Shown here in pieces: positions 44,209-54,050 of a DNA stretch of 64,000 bases. Under the pieces are notes generated by a model. That model did not search any database, was not told where the DNA came from, and saw only the letters and a program-made list of their open reading frames with translations. The translations under genes were made by a program, and so were the position numbers. Source of the DNA: Solibacter sp039934035 (lineage in GTDB: Bacteria > Acidobacteriota > Terriglobia > Bryobacterales > Bryobacteraceae); contig JBDTMZ010000147.1 in NCBI GenBank assembly GCA_039934035.1, positions 108,654 through 172,653 on the forward strand. Reading direction: 5' to 3'. How positions within the stretch are numbered: position 1 is the stretch's first letter; each line of letters opens with the position of its first letter.

Positions 44209-47200
44209 ATGTCAAATTGCCCTCAGTGCGGAGCGGAATTGGGTTCCGGCGATCCCGCCGGACTGTGCCCGCAATGTCTCATCCTGGGCGCTTTCGATAG
44301 TTTGGCCGGAGCAGAAGAATCCGGAACTCAGACCCTCGCGATAGCAACGGCGGCGGGTTATGACGATTTCGGCCGATATCGAATCGTTGGTCCTCTTGGC
44401 GAAGGCGGTATGGGCACCGTTTATCTTGCCGAGCAGTCCGAACCCATCCGCCGGCGTGTGGCTCTCAAGGTTGTGAAACTCGGTATGGATACTGCCCAGG
44501 TGCTGGCCCGTTTCGACAACGAGCGTCAGGCGCTGGCCATGATGGACCACCCCAACATTGCACGGATCTTCGACGCCGGCGTGACCAGCAGAGGGCGGCC
44601 GTACTTCGTGATGGAGTACATCGAAGGCGCAACGATTACAGAGTATTGCGATCGCAAGCGCTCGACCGCCAAGCACCGGCTTGCGTTATTCCTGGCGATT
44701 TGCCGTGCGGTCCAACATGCGCACCAAAAAGGCGCGATCCACCGCGACCTGAAGCCGTCGAACGTGCTGGTGACCGAGCAGGACGGCACGCCTGTTCCCA
44801 AGGTGATCGATTTCGGCATCGCCAAGGCGACCGATAAGTGGGCCGTGGAGAACACGCTGCTCACGCAGTTCGGCCAGATCGTCGGCACGCCTGAGTACGC
44901 GAGCCCGGAGCAAGCGGACACGATGACGGGAGTCATCGACGAGCTTTCCGATGTGTATTCGCTCGGCGTCATGCTGTACGAGTTGCTGATCGGAGTTGTA
45001 CCGTTCGAAACGGCCACGCTGCGCGGCGCTGGTTTAGCGGAAATGCTGCGGATCATTCGCGAGGAGGAAGCGCCGCCCCTGCCGCGTAAGCTTGCTTCAA
45101 TGGGAGCGAGGGCGAGCGACATCGCCGGGCGCCGCCAGACCGACCCAACTTCGCTTCGCCGCCTTGTGGATGGCGATCTGAATGCCATCACCATGAAGGC
45201 GCTGGAGAAAGTTAGAGAGCGGCGCTATGCTTCGGTTTCCGATCTGGCGGCCGATATCCAGAGGTATCTGCAGGACCGGCCCGTGCTGGCCTCGCCTCCA
45301 GGCCCGATCTATTTAACGCGCAAGCTTCTCCGCAGGTACCGAATGGCAGTCCTTGGCACAACCGCGGGAGCGGCATTCCTTTTGTTGAGCGGCGTGACGG
45401 TCTGGTCGTTGGCGCGTGCTTCCGCGGCACGACCCAAGCTGACCGCAAAGGACACCATCGTGCTGGCCGACTTCGACAACAAAACCGGCGATCCGGTGTT
45501 TGAGGACACACTGCGCCAGGGAATGTCCGTGGAACTTCAACAGTCGCCGTATCTCGCCCTGATTGCGGACAGAACGGTCCAGCAGACGCTGACTCTGATG
45601 GGACAGCCCAAGGACGCCAGGCTGACGCCGGAGATCGCTCGGCAGGTCTGCGAGCGAACCGGCAGCGCGGCTGTGCTGGACGGCTCGATCGCACGTGTTG
45701 GAACCCAATACGTCCTGGGACTTCGCGCGAAGGACTGCAACACGGGAAACATCTTAGATCAGCAGCAGGTGGTAGCCACGCGGAGAGAGGAAGTCTTAAA
45801 TGCTCTCAGCCAGATGTCGCGAAAATTTCGAACCAGAGCGGGCGAGTCGCTGGCAACAGTGGAGAAGCACTCGATGCCGCTCTCCGAAGCCACTACACCG
45901 TCGTTTGAAGCCTTCAAGGCCTACAGCACCGCGGCTAAGTTGAGCCTGTCCTCCGAGAACTGGGGGCAGGATTCCATACCTCTTTTACTCCGTGCGATTG
46001 AGATCGATCCCAACTTTGCGATGGCTTACGCGAAGTTGGGGTTGGGGTACGGCGGCAACGGTGGCAATGAATCGGCGCTGTCCGCCGGGTACGCTACCAA
46101 AGCGTGGCTGTTGCGCGATCACGTCTCTGATCGAGAGAGATTTTTCATCGACTTCGTCTATGACCGGCAGGTGACCGGCAATTTGGAAAAGGCGTACAAA
46201 ACGCTCGAGTTGTGGAGACAGACCTATCCCAGGCGAGCCCCGACGGTCGCCAATGCCCAGGATCTGCTCGGCGGAATATCCACGCAGGGCACGGGCCGAT
46301 TCGAAAGGACAATGGAAGCCGCCCTGGACGGAATTGCGACGGAGCCCGGCCTTGCACCCCCGTATTCCAATCTCGCACTGGCCCAGTTTTACACGGACCG
46401 TTTCCCCGCCGCTGAAGACACGCTTCAGCGCGCCACCGCGCGCAAGGTGCAAAGGCCCTCGCTAAGCATCCTGCAATACAACCTCGCGGCGCTAAAGGGA
46501 GACCGGGAGCAAATGGACCGGATTGCAGGTTCGGCAAGCGGAAACCGTGCGCTTGAACACTGGATCGTCCACGCGGAGGCACTCGCTCTTGCCCGTTCCG
46601 GCCGTTTACGGGCTGCGCGGCGGTCGTCCGGGCGCGCTGTGGACCTGGCTCTGCAAGAAGGGGAAGGGGAAGTCGCCGCGACTTTCATCGCCGCCCGAGC
46701 CGTGTGGGAGGCCCTTTGCGGGAATTCCGCCGAAGCACGGACGGCCGCCATGGCCGCGCTCGAACTGTCCACGGGCCGGGATGTCGAATACGCCGCTGGT
46801 CTTGCCCTGGCGCTGCCGGGAAACTCGGCGCGATCCGAGGCTCTCTCCAGCGATTTGGAGAAGCGATTCCCGGAAGATACTTTTGTGAAATTTACATACA
46901 CGCCGGTCCTGCGCGCCTTGGCCTCGCAGGGAAAGGGCAAGTTTGCGGACAGCGTAGAGCGGCTGGAAATCACGCGTACCTATGAGTTCGCGGTGAATGG
47001 CCTCAACTTTCTGTATCCCGTTCTTGGCGGTTTGCACTCGGCGTACGTGCGGGGCCAAGCTTTCACGGGTGCGCGCAGGAACGCCGAAGCCGGAGCCGAG
47101 TTTCAGAAGATCCTCAATCATCGAGGCCTTGTGGGCTTGGATCCAATCGGCGCACTGGCGCATTTGCAACTCGGGAGAGTGTTCGTGTTGTCGGGAGACA

Positions 47201-47307
47201 AACTCAAGGCGAAGGCTGCTTATGAGGCTTTCCTGGCGGTCTGGCGGGAAGCCGATCCCGATGTCCCGATCCTGAAAAGCGCCAAAGCAGAGTACGCGAG
47301 GCTCTAG
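44209..47307 (+). CDS. Ser/Thr protein kinase with zinc ribbon and TPR-type C-terminus
   Basis: The ATG at 44209 (MSNCPQCGAEL) is used rather than a TTG three codons earlier. Cys4, Cys7, Cys20 and Cys23 form an N-terminal zinc ribbon. The kinase domain follows: LGEGGMGTVY, Lys in RRVALKVVK, Asp180 in HRDLKPSN, DFGIAKA, and SPEQ in the APE position. A membrane helix lies at about 379-400. The part after it begins with a TolB/FlgO-like N-domain ('DTIVLADFDNKTGDPVFEDT'), continues with tetratricopeptide-like helices, and ends near residue 1030. The kinase would signal inward and the TPR region would bind a partner. The ECF sigma gene follows after 54 bases. Confidence 0.93.
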   Translation: MSNCPQCGAELGSGDPAGLCPQCLILGAFDSLAGAEESGTQTLAIATAAGYDDFGRYRIVGPLGEGGMGTVYLAEQSEPIRRRVALKVVKLGMDTAQVLARFDNERQALAMMDHPNIARIFDAGVTSRGRPYFVMEYIEGATITEYCDRKRSTAKHRLALFLAICRAVQHAHQKGAIHRDLKPSNVLVTEQDGTPVPKVIDFGIAKATDKWAVENTLLTQFGQIVGTPEYASPEQADTMTGVIDELSDVYSLGVMLYELLIGVVPFETATLRGAGLAEMLRIIREEEAPPLPRKLASMGARASDIAGRRQTDPTSLRRLVDGDLNAITMKALEKVRERRYASVSDLAADIQRYLQDRPVLASPPGPIYLTRKLLRRYRMAVLGTTAGAAFLLLSGVTVWSLARASAARPKLTAKDTIVLADFDNKTGDPVFEDTLRQGMSVELQQSPYLALIADRTVQQTLTLMGQPKDARLTPEIARQVCERTGSAAVLDGSIARVGTQYVLGLRAKDCNTGNILDQQQVVATRREEVLNALSQMSRKFRTRAGESLATVEKHSMPLSEATTPSFEAFKAYSTAAKLSLSSENWGQDSIPLLLRAIEIDPNFAMAYAKLGLGYGGNGGNESALSAGYATKAWLLRDHVSDRERFFIDFVYDRQVTGNLEKAYKTLELWRQTYPRRAPTVANAQDLLGGISTQGTGRFERTMEAALDGIATEPGLAPPYSNLALAQFYTDRFPAAEDTLQRATARKVQRPSLSILQYNLAALKGDREQMDRIAGSASGNRALEHWIVHAEALALARSGRLRAARRSSGRAVDLALQEGEGEVAATFIAARAVWEALCGNSAEARTAAMAALELSTGRDVEYAAGLALALPGNSARSEALSSDLEKRFPEDTFVKFTYTPVLRALASQGKGKFADSVERLEITRTYEFAVNGLNFLYPVLGGLHSAYVRGQAFTGARRNAEAGAEFQKILNHRGLVGLDPIGALAHLQLGRVFVLSGDKLKAKAAYEAFLAVWREADPDVPILKSAKAEYARL

Positions 47308-47361
47308 CCCGCGCTGTAACCTTTGGCGTCCGATTCCTTACGCTGTTTAGAGGCAAGGAAA

Positions 47362-48102
47362 ATGAATGAGCGGACCATGCACACGTCGCCGGGATCATCC
47401 CAGTTTCCGACCACCCGGTGGACCATGGTGTTCGCCGCCGGCGATCCGCATCGGAAGGAAGCCCGATCAGCTCTGGTCGCTCTGTGTGAGAACTACTGGT
47501 ATCCGTTATACGCCTATCTGCGCCGCCGCGGCTATGCTGCCGATCAGGCGCAGGACCTCACGCAGGACTTCTTTATCCGGATGTTGGAAGGGCGATATCT
47601 TGATCGCGCTGACCCGGAAAAGGGCCGGTTCCGGTCGTTTCTGTTGACCTCCTTGAAGTTTTTTGTCGCTGACGAAGAAGATCGCCGGCGCGCGCATAAA
47701 CGGGGCGGCGGGGCGGTTGTCTCGCTCGAATTCTCGTCTGGCGAAGACCGCTACCAACGCGAGCCTGCGCACGATGAGACCCCCGAGCGACTTTTCGAGC
47801 GGCGCTGGGCGCTTTCGGTGCTCGACCAAGTCGTGCAGAAATTGCGGACCGAGTTCGTTCGTCACGGCCGCCCGGAGCATTTCGACCAGTTGAAAGTTTT
47901 TCTACTCGGGCGGTCCGATGCGTCGTATGCGGCGCTAGCGCTTGAAATGAATACCTCGGAGGGAGCGCTCAAAGTCGCGATTCACAGGCTTCGCAAGAGG
48001 TACCGCGAACTCTTTCGCCAGGAAATCGCGGATACGGTGGCCGATCCCGCGGAAGTGGAATCTGAGCTCCGGTTTCTGGCTGCCGTGCTGACAGGCAAGT
48101 AG
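47362..48102 (+). CDS. RNA polymerase sigma factor, ECF-like
   Basis: The start MNERTMHTSPGS (47362) is supported by AAGGAAA just upstream; the frame is open a few codons earlier. Region 2 reads 'LVALCENYWYPLYAYLRRRG', then 'DQAQDLTQDFFIRMLEGRYL' and 'FRSFLLTSLKFFVADEEDR'. Region 4 reads 'YAALALEMNTSEGALKVAIHRLRKRYRELFRQEI'. It is longer than usual, with an acidic extension of about 20 residues at the end. No anti-sigma factor gene is near. Placement downstream of the kinase gene suggests kinase-dependent control. Confidence 0.88.
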   Translation: MNERTMHTSPGSSQFPTTRWTMVFAAGDPHRKEARSALVALCENYWYPLYAYLRRRGYAADQAQDLTQDFFIRMLEGRYLDRADPEKGRFRSFLLTSLKFFVADEEDRRRAHKRGGGAVVSLEFSSGEDRYQREPAHDETPERLFERRWALSVLDQVVQKLRTEFVRHGRPEHFDQLKVFLLGRSDASYAALALEMNTSEGALKVAIHRLRKRYRELFRQEIADTVADPAEVESELRFLAAVLTGK

Positions 48103-48468
48103 CGGCGCCACCATAGCCGGAGCACCTGCGGTCGGCTGTGCCACCTTGCTGGCGGAGAGCTGGACCAGATTCAGTTCCTGCTCGGGCACGTCTCGATCCA
48201 GACGACCGAATAGGGCATATCGTACCTTCTGTTTGGAACCCAGATAATGCCGTTTGAATCATTGCCTGAGCCAACGATTGTGCCGCTCAGCGCTTTTGGC
48301 AAAGCGTGGCCGCACAGCGGGAATGCCAGGAAACAATTCTGCGATTGCTCGTTGCATTTGCCCGCCTTCAGTGGCCCGGTTCCGTTTCCCGGCCTGCCGA
48401 ATCGAGCCAATAGTCTGCGGGAGACGCAGCCCGCTGCATGCGTCCCCCGTCAAGGCCCAACCTCCCGT
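48103..48468. other. Gap with integrase relic
   Basis: Apart from the integrase fragment at about 48130-48213, this 366-base region between two convergent genes shows nothing I can support. Open frames of 70-160 codons over it on both strands have no recognisable motif. Confidence 0.5.
48130..48213 (+). pseudogene. C-terminal fragment of a tyrosine recombinase (integrase)
   Basis: In one frame the sequence reads RSTCGRLCHLAGGELDQIQF followed by LLGHVSIQTTE and a stop. This matches the 'RRTCARLCHAAGGELEQIQF LLGHVSIQTTERYLG' end of tyrosine integrases, including the R of R-x-x-R/H, H in 'CH' and the H-x-x-x-x-T segment. The catalytic tyrosine region is missing because the frame stops after TTE, and the upstream 12 bases already carry a stop, so it is dead. 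Confidence 0.6.
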
Positions 48469-51400
48469 TTAGAATCGAAGCGCGGCGTTCACCTGCGCCG
48501 TCCGGCCGGCCCCGACGCTGCTTACCGTTCCAAACGCTGCCGAGGTCAGGCTCGTATTCGGAGCGCCCCAGCGGTGGAAATTGAACGGATTGGAGAAATC
48601 CATGCTGAAGTCCAGCTTAGCCCTCTCTTTGAGCGCGAAGACACGGCCAATCGTGAGGTTTTCTTCCTTGAACCAGAACCCGCGAACCCAACTCAGGTTT
48701 GGATTCAGATTCCCGAAATTGAAACCGGTGCTGGTCGTGAAAGCCGCTGAATTCAGGAACTTGCTGGTGGGCGTGAACTCGCTTGGCTTGGTCGTGATGT
48801 ACGGAGAGACGCCCTGTACGGCATTTCCCCACTGCGAATAGCCGACTGAGCCTAAGTTCCCGGCGGCGGCGTTAATAGTGAGAGGGAGTCCGGAATTGTA
48901 CTTCACGAAGCCATTGATCTTCCAGCCAGAAACCACCGCGTTCACTGGACGCGAAGCACCGTTCAAGAAGGATTTTCCTTTACCCAACGGCAGCTCATAG
49001 GTCCAACTAAAACTGAACGACGTCGCTGCGAGGGGGTCGAGTTGCATGAACCGCGTGCCCGGATACTGGGCGGTGGCCAGGGAAAAGCTCTTTGACCACG
49101 TGAAGTAGCCGAACAGCGTGAGTCCGTGAGAAAGGCGCTTCGTCGCCTTGGTTTGCAGCGAATTGAATTTCTGCTGCCCCGAACCTTCGCCTGGGCTGGA
49201 TAAAACCGAAGTGTACTGCGGATACGGCCGCAACGACTGGTAAACCGTATTCGCGCCCAGCTGATTCACGAAACTGGGATAGGGGGACGTAAAGCCGGCG
49301 GCAACAGCGGCCGGCGAAGTGATCGATTGCGTCAGCAGCGTGCCGTTGCTCAAGCCGGAGATGGGCATGTAATTGTAGTTGGCGGTGAATCCAAGATGCG
49401 TACTTCGGCTACCCAGGTAAACAGCCTCCAGGGAAAGGTCTTTTCCCAGTTGGCGCTGGATCGAGAACGTATAGTTCACCGTCTGCGGCAACCGCGTGGC
49501 ATTGGGCACCAGATAATTAATCGCCTGCCCGTTGAGATACGAAGGATCGAGTGAAGGCGGCCGCTGGAAGTTCTGCGGGAAGGTTCCCGTATTCAGATAG
49601 TAGAGCGGCGTGAAACCATCAGCCGAAGTGAAGCTCGGTTGCGCGTTAAACCCGGCATGGAAAGGTGTCGTAATGAGCTGCTGGGGAGCGTTCTGGTAGT
49701 AGATCCCGCCGGACGCCCGGATCACCGTCTTAGAGTCGAGTTGGTACGCGAAGCCCAACCGGGGCCCAAAGCCCTTTTTCCAGTTGGTCGAAAAAAACGG
49801 TCCGACAAGACCGGGTTGACCGGCAAATGCGAGAGCGCCCATGCGTCCCCCCGCACCAGGATTCGCAATATTGGATTGGAAGCTCGACATCTTGTTCTGC
49901 ACTTCCGTAAACGAGGGATTGTAGTCCCAGCGGAGGCCGTAGGATACGGTGAGTTTCGGCGTCGCGCGCCACTCATCCTGCACAAACGCGCCTACTCTGA
50001 AATCCCGCAACCCGGTCTGGGTAGGGATGAACGCGCCCGCTTGACTCACAGCGCCCAACAGGAAACTGGCCACCGAACTACCCCAGGCGCCGTAGTTGGC
50101 GCCCGCGTTGGGCTGGCTCGTCAGCGAGTTGGAAAAGGTGAAACTCCCTTGCGAGTTGTTCGCCTGGAACTGGTTGATCCGATCCCGATCGAATTCCACT
50201 CCCATCTTGATCGAGTGCTTTCCACGAATCCAGGACAGATTCTCGATGAAGGTGTAGTCGAAGGCAAAGAACCGTACGTCATAGCCTCGCCCCATCGCCG
50301 CCGGGGATGCCGTTCCACCGTTGAAGGAGAGCGCCGGAAAGGCTCCGTTGTCTTGGGGTATCCCCGTGATTCCCAACTTCTTATCCCACCCCTGACCGGT
50401 GGTCCCGTTAGGCCCAATGTTGAACTCACGGTCGAGACCTACGGTGAAATGGTTGACCAATGCGGGACTGATGATGTAGTCGTGATTGAGGCGAATCTTC
50501 CACGACGTAGACTGCTGATCGTAGATCTGGTCCAGCGGATTCTGTTGTGGCTGCCCCCAAACCGGTTGCGGCCCGAGTCCAGGCGCGGGGTTGCCCCAAA
50601 GCAGCCGGGGCCGGGTCTGGTGTGTGTAGCTGCCCATCAGTTTCTGCTTATCGGAAAAGCTGTGATCGATCTTGATGAGGGGGGTCGTGGTGTTGTAGTA
50701 GGGCCAGGTGATCGCCCTATGGTCGTAGAAATTATTGATGTGGCCCGGCAGGCTCGGCGCCGGAATATACGACGAGACGATCTTCGCCATCGGAGTAATC
50801 TGATCGGCCGGAATGACGTTGTTGGGGAACTGCGTGCGCACGAAGCTGCCCTTGCCGTCAGGTTGTGTCGACCGTGGGTCAAAGATGGGAATTACCGTGC
50901 CGTTGGCGGCCGTCAAACCGTTGAAGTCCCCGCCCAGCATGGCCGGTGTGGGGACCGTGGCTAGCAATCCTGCAGCCCCTTGGCGGGCATAGAAAAGGCC
51001 CAGGCTACCAAAGAAAAATGTCTTGTTGCGGCCGTTGTAGACGTGAGGAATGACAACGGGGCCACCGAGCGTGAAGCCGCCTTCGTTCTGGCGCAAGGGA
51101 GTCCTCGCTTTCGCGAAGAAGGAACGCGCGTTCAGCACGTCGTTCCCCAGATGGTCGAAGACGCTGCCATGGAGCGTGTTCGTTCCCGATTTGATGATCA
51201 CGTTGGTAAACCAGCTGCCAAAGCCGCCGTATTCCGCATTGAAGGCCCCTGTCACGACAGTCACCTCACCCACCTGCTCCAGGAACGGGCCATTCTCGGA
51301 GAGCGCGCCTTTCTGAATTCGCTCGCTCGCCCGGGCGCCGTCGATGAACCCTTCGGTTGCCCCAACCGTCGCTCCGTTGACCGTGGGAACGAAGGTGTTG

Positions 51401-51945
51401 GTGTTGTTCGCGCCCGGCAAATTGTCAATGAACCCGGTAATGTCCCGCTTGGTCCCGACCACAATCATCGGAAGCTCCTCGATGATCTTGTCCTTGAACC
51501 CCGCTGAGTTGTTCACCGCGGCGGTATCGAGGAGCGGTGCATCGGCGGTGACAGTGACCGATTCATTTACGCCGCCGGTTTGCAGGACCACGTCAACGCT
51601 CGCCTGTGCTCGCGGTTTCACTTCGACCGGTTCAAGTTTGAAGGTCCCAAACCCCGTTTTTTCGACGACCACGCGGTAGACCGCCGCAGGTAGATTCGGC
51701 GCGATATACACCCCGTCATTGTTCGTGGTCAGTTCGAGAGTGCTGTTGGTGTCGATCCTTACGACTTGGACCTTGGCGCCAGGGACCACAGCCCCGGAGG
51801 CGTCTTTGACGAGGCCCTGAATTGTCCCTCGGTCGATCTGCCCCCAAACCGGGATGGCAATCAGAAGAAGAAGCAAGGCGAGAACGGTCAGACTCTTTCC
51901 GTACCTCTCACCTGCGAATAGTTGGCAACTCTGTTGGGTCTTCAT
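48469..51945 (-). CDS. TonB-dependent receptor with carboxypeptidase-regulatory-like N-domain
   Basis: The 1158-residue protein has a signal peptide (about 10-36, ending PVWGQ), a CarboxypepD_reg-like domain ('GTIQGLVKDASGAVVPGAKV'), a full plug (about 130-260; 'VTVTADAPLLDT', 'GFIDGARASERIQ', 'VVTGAFNAEYGGFGS'), and a large barrel ('LGGPVVIPHVYNGRNKTFFF') ending in an aromatic residue (AALRF). It belongs to the Oar-like/acidobacterial receptor group that imports oligosaccharides or other large compounds. GGAGAAAG lies 8 bases before the ATG, and a sigma-70 promoter is visible upstream at 52119-52147. It is the left end of the hydrolase/uptake locus. Confidence 0.94.
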   Translation of the reverse strand: MKTQQSCQLFAGERYGKSLTVLALLLLLIAIPVWGQIDRGTIQGLVKDASGAVVPGAKVQVVRIDTNSTLELTTNNDGVYIAPNLPAAVYRVVVEKTGFGTFKLEPVEVKPRAQASVDVVLQTGGVNESVTVTADAPLLDTAAVNNSAGFKDKIIEELPMIVVGTKRDITGFIDNLPGANNTNTFVPTVNGATVGATEGFIDGARASERIQKGALSENGPFLEQVGEVTVVTGAFNAEYGGFGSWFTNVIIKSGTNTLHGSVFDHLGNDVLNARSFFAKARTPLRQNEGGFTLGGPVVIPHVYNGRNKTFFFGSLGLFYARQGAAGLLATVPTPAMLGGDFNGLTAANGTVIPIFDPRSTQPDGKGSFVRTQFPNNVIPADQITPMAKIVSSYIPAPSLPGHINNFYDHRAITWPYYNTTTPLIKIDHSFSDKQKLMGSYTHQTRPRLLWGNPAPGLGPQPVWGQPQQNPLDQIYDQQSTSWKIRLNHDYIISPALVNHFTVGLDREFNIGPNGTTGQGWDKKLGITGIPQDNGAFPALSFNGGTASPAAMGRGYDVRFFAFDYTFIENLSWIRGKHSIKMGVEFDRDRINQFQANNSQGSFTFSNSLTSQPNAGANYGAWGSSVASFLLGAVSQAGAFIPTQTGLRDFRVGAFVQDEWRATPKLTVSYGLRWDYNPSFTEVQNKMSSFQSNIANPGAGGRMGALAFAGQPGLVGPFFSTNWKKGFGPRLGFAYQLDSKTVIRASGGIYYQNAPQQLITTPFHAGFNAQPSFTSADGFTPLYYLNTGTFPQNFQRPPSLDPSYLNGQAINYLVPNATRLPQTVNYTFSIQRQLGKDLSLEAVYLGSRSTHLGFTANYNYMPISGLSNGTLLTQSITSPAAVAAGFTSPYPSFVNQLGANTVYQSLRPYPQYTSVLSSPGEGSGQQKFNSLQTKATKRLSHGLTLFGYFTWSKSFSLATAQYPGTRFMQLDPLAATSFSFSWTYELPLGKGKSFLNGASRPVNAVVSGWKINGFVKYNSGLPLTINAAAGNLGSVGYSQWGNAVQGVSPYITTKPSEFTPTSKFLNSAAFTTSTGFNFGNLNPNLSWVRGFWFKEENLTIGRVFALKERAKLDFSMDFSNPFNFHRWGAPNTSLTSAAFGTVSSVGAGRTAQVNAALRF

Positions 51946-52736
51946 GGACTTTCTCCGATCTGCAGCAAAGCACTTGAGCGCAGTGGTCCGAATCTTTGGC
52001 CTGAACGATTCGCTCCTGGCTCACGCTCGGGGCTGGAGCCTCCGCATTTCTCATTCAGCAAAGCTAAATCTGACTTTATATCCTTGCTACAACTTTTGCG
52101 AGATTTACTTTGTTTTGGACTATATCGCGGCACAATCGCACTGTCAAGCGGTAATTCTCTGGCGAATCCGACACGCGATCTGTACCATCAGTTGCGATCA
52201 CCAACAGGAAGCTTCCGGAACACGAAACGATCCGGCCGGGTTAGTGGACGCGAGGGCTTCAGGCGAATCCCCGCGCGTCCCACGCCCACTGGCCAAGCTA
52301 AACTCGCAAAGACCTTTAGCGCATTGTGAGCTAACGGTAATTGGTGCATTTCGAGAGCCTCAACCATCCGCGTGGAATCGAACGGTGCGCGGGCTCACGC
52401 AGCCGGGTTTTAGCAACGTTTGGGCCGCTGAATCCGGAGCTAGGCTAGACTGGGGCGTTTCGAACCGCTATACCACGGCGTCGCAAACGGGGGCCCTAAT
52501 CCATTCAAGCTGACCCATAAATGTCTCGACAAAATGAGGCAACTCAGTTCTGTAAAAGGACAGCTTGACGCTCAGGCGTCCCAGGACATGTTCTTCCAAA
52601 CGACAAACAGGAAAGGGCTTAGGAAAAAACGGGAGACTCTTGGTCGGGTTCGTCCCCTGGAGGATCAATGAAGCGCGCCAGCGGCTGCGGCGTTACCCAG
52701 GAAGGCACGCCGACACATTCCTGTGGAACCCGACAG
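51946..52736. other. Long intergenic region upstream of the receptor gene
   Basis: These 791 bases separate two minus-strand genes. The proximal part holds the receptor promoter and a leader of about 165 bases that is AT-richer than its surroundings (about 52060-52140). The distal part contains no convincing gene. Around 52510-52560 (tgacccataaatgtctcgacaaaatgaggc) the sequence resembles a mobile-element edge, but no partner repeat was found. Confidence 0.5.
52119..52147 (-). promoter_or_regulatory. Sigma-70-type promoter of the TonB receptor gene
   Basis: On the minus strand TTGACA (52147-52142) and TATAGT (52124-52119) are separated by exactly 17 bases. The transcript would start near 52112 and carry a leader of about 165 bases before the ATG at 51945. 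It is the best consensus promoter in the window. Confidence 0.7.
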
Positions 52737-53864
52737 CTAGCAGGCCGCTCGATCGCGCCCCATCCGCGCGCCGCAAGACTCCCGCACCACCAGGTGAAAG
52801 TCCACCAGGATATCGCGCGCCGGCATGTCCGGCGACTCGATTCGCTGCACCATCGCTCGCAGCGCCGCCGCGCCCAGTTGATCGCAAGGCTGGTGGATCG
52901 TGGTCAGCGGCACGGTGACCAGGCTTGCATACTTCACGTCGTCGAACGCCACCAGGCGGACCTGGTCTGGAACCACAATCTTCAATTCGGTGAAGGTCCG
53001 CATCAGCAGGGCCGCCGTGCGGTCGTTGGAGCATACGATTCCGTCCGGCTTGTGCCGTGCCATCATCTTCGCCACAATGCTCTGGTCGGACGGATCCAGC
53101 CGCTCCGCGAACTCGGGGCCGAGAGGCAAGGACGAGTGCGTGACGGTATCGCGGTAGCCGTTGTAACGCGCTACGCAACTCGGTGCCAGGTGCGGACGCC
53201 CGATGAAACCGATGCGCCTGCAGCCGGCGTCGATCAGGTGCTGCGTGGCCACGCAGCCGGCTCGCCGGTTGTCGATCCCCACCACATCGAATTTGCTTCG
53301 CTGCGGATAGTCTACGATGTCCCGATCCAGCAGTACGATCGGGATCTTTGCGTCGCTCAGCAGGGCGGCAATGGTCCGGTTGATGGCATCCTTCCGCGGG
53401 TTCGCTTCTATCGGCGCAAAGAACACTCCCGACACCCGGTTCGAAATCAGCCGGGAGCACACGTCTTTGGCATCGGCTTCCGTGGTTTCGGAGCCCGCCA
53501 GGGACCGGCCCCAAATCAGGACGTGATCGTGTTCTTCGTGGGCGGCGGCCATCCCCTGGCAGATCGGTTCGAAGATCTCGGTCTGCCCCAATTCAGGAAT
53601 CAGCAAGCCAAACGCGTGCTGTTTCGCGGCGGAAGGCCGGACATAGGTTCCCGACCCGGCCCGGCGGTCGATCAGGCCGCCGACCTGAAGTTCCCTCAGC
53701 GCACGACTTACGGTGACGCGCGATGCTCCGAATGTTTGCACCAGTTCGTGCTCGCTAGGCAGCCGAAATCCGGAACCGTATGTGCCGCTCTCAATCGCCG
53801 TCCTCAGACTCTGGTAGATCTGCTTATACTTCGGACCATCATTGCTCACGAGTTGATGATACAT
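52737..53864 (-). CDS. GntR-type transcription regulator with LacI-like ligand domain
   Basis: The 375-residue protein is taken from the ATG at 53864 (MYHQLVSNDGPKY); a TTG seven codons earlier is an alternative. A GntR winged helix-turn-helix covers about 10-75: 'RLPSEHELVQTFGASRVTVSRALRELQVGGLIDRRAGSGTYV'. A periplasmic-binding-protein-like sugar domain follows ('FGLLIPELGQTEIFEPICQG', 'IGFIGRPHLAPSCVARYNGY', 'DGIVCSNDRTAALLMR', 'TTIHQPCDQLGAAALR'). This AraR-like hybrid build is typical of carbohydrate regulators. It is divergent from the ceramidase-family gene; an inverted repeat over that promoter is a likely operator. The ligand is unknown. Confidence 0.92.
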   Translation of the reverse strand: MYHQLVSNDGPKYKQIYQSLRTAIESGTYGSGFRLPSEHELVQTFGASRVTVSRALRELQVGGLIDRRAGSGTYVRPSAAKQHAFGLLIPELGQTEIFEPICQGMAAAHEEHDHVLIWGRSLAGSETTEADAKDVCSRLISNRVSGVFFAPIEANPRKDAINRTIAALLSDAKIPIVLLDRDIVDYPQRSKFDVVGIDNRRAGCVATQHLIDAGCRRIGFIGRPHLAPSCVARYNGYRDTVTHSSLPLGPEFAERLDPSDQSIVAKMMARHKPDGIVCSNDRTAALLMRTFTELKIVVPDQVRLVAFDDVKYASLVTVPLTTIHQPCDQLGAAALRAMVQRIESPDMPARDILVDFHLVVRESCGARMGRDRAAC

Positions 53865-54020
53865 TTCCCGGGACGCAGGGGGCAACCGAGTTCACGCACG
53901 TCCAGCCACCAAAACAGTCCGTTTCGTGGGAACGGGCATCCAGGCAGCGGCCTGCCGCCTAGAGAGCCAGATGACAATACCAATTGAGCAACATTATTAG
54001 GCACATCTGACCGCAAAGGA

Positions 54021-54050
54021 TTGACAGGTTTTGAAATATCCGAATATACT
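54021..54050 (+). promoter_or_regulatory. Sigma-70-type promoter of the ceramidase-family gene
   Basis: TTGACA (54021-54026) and TATACT (54045-54050) are separated by 18 bases. The start point would be near 54057, giving a leader of about 95 bases before the ATG at 54151. Confidence 0.65.

Noticed and set aside
48171..48410. Minus-strand frame of 79 codons in the integrase-relic gap
   Set aside because: No ribosome binding site, no known motif, and it overlaps the integrase fragment.
52440..52500. tRNA-like ggttcgaa segment on the minus strand
   Set aside because: The arms next to the TTCGAA loop do not pair and no acceptor or anticodon stem can be built.
51854..52513. Plus-strand open frame across the receptor gene start and its promoter
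   Set aside because: It overlaps the receptor signal peptide on the other strand and a consensus promoter, and has no domain.
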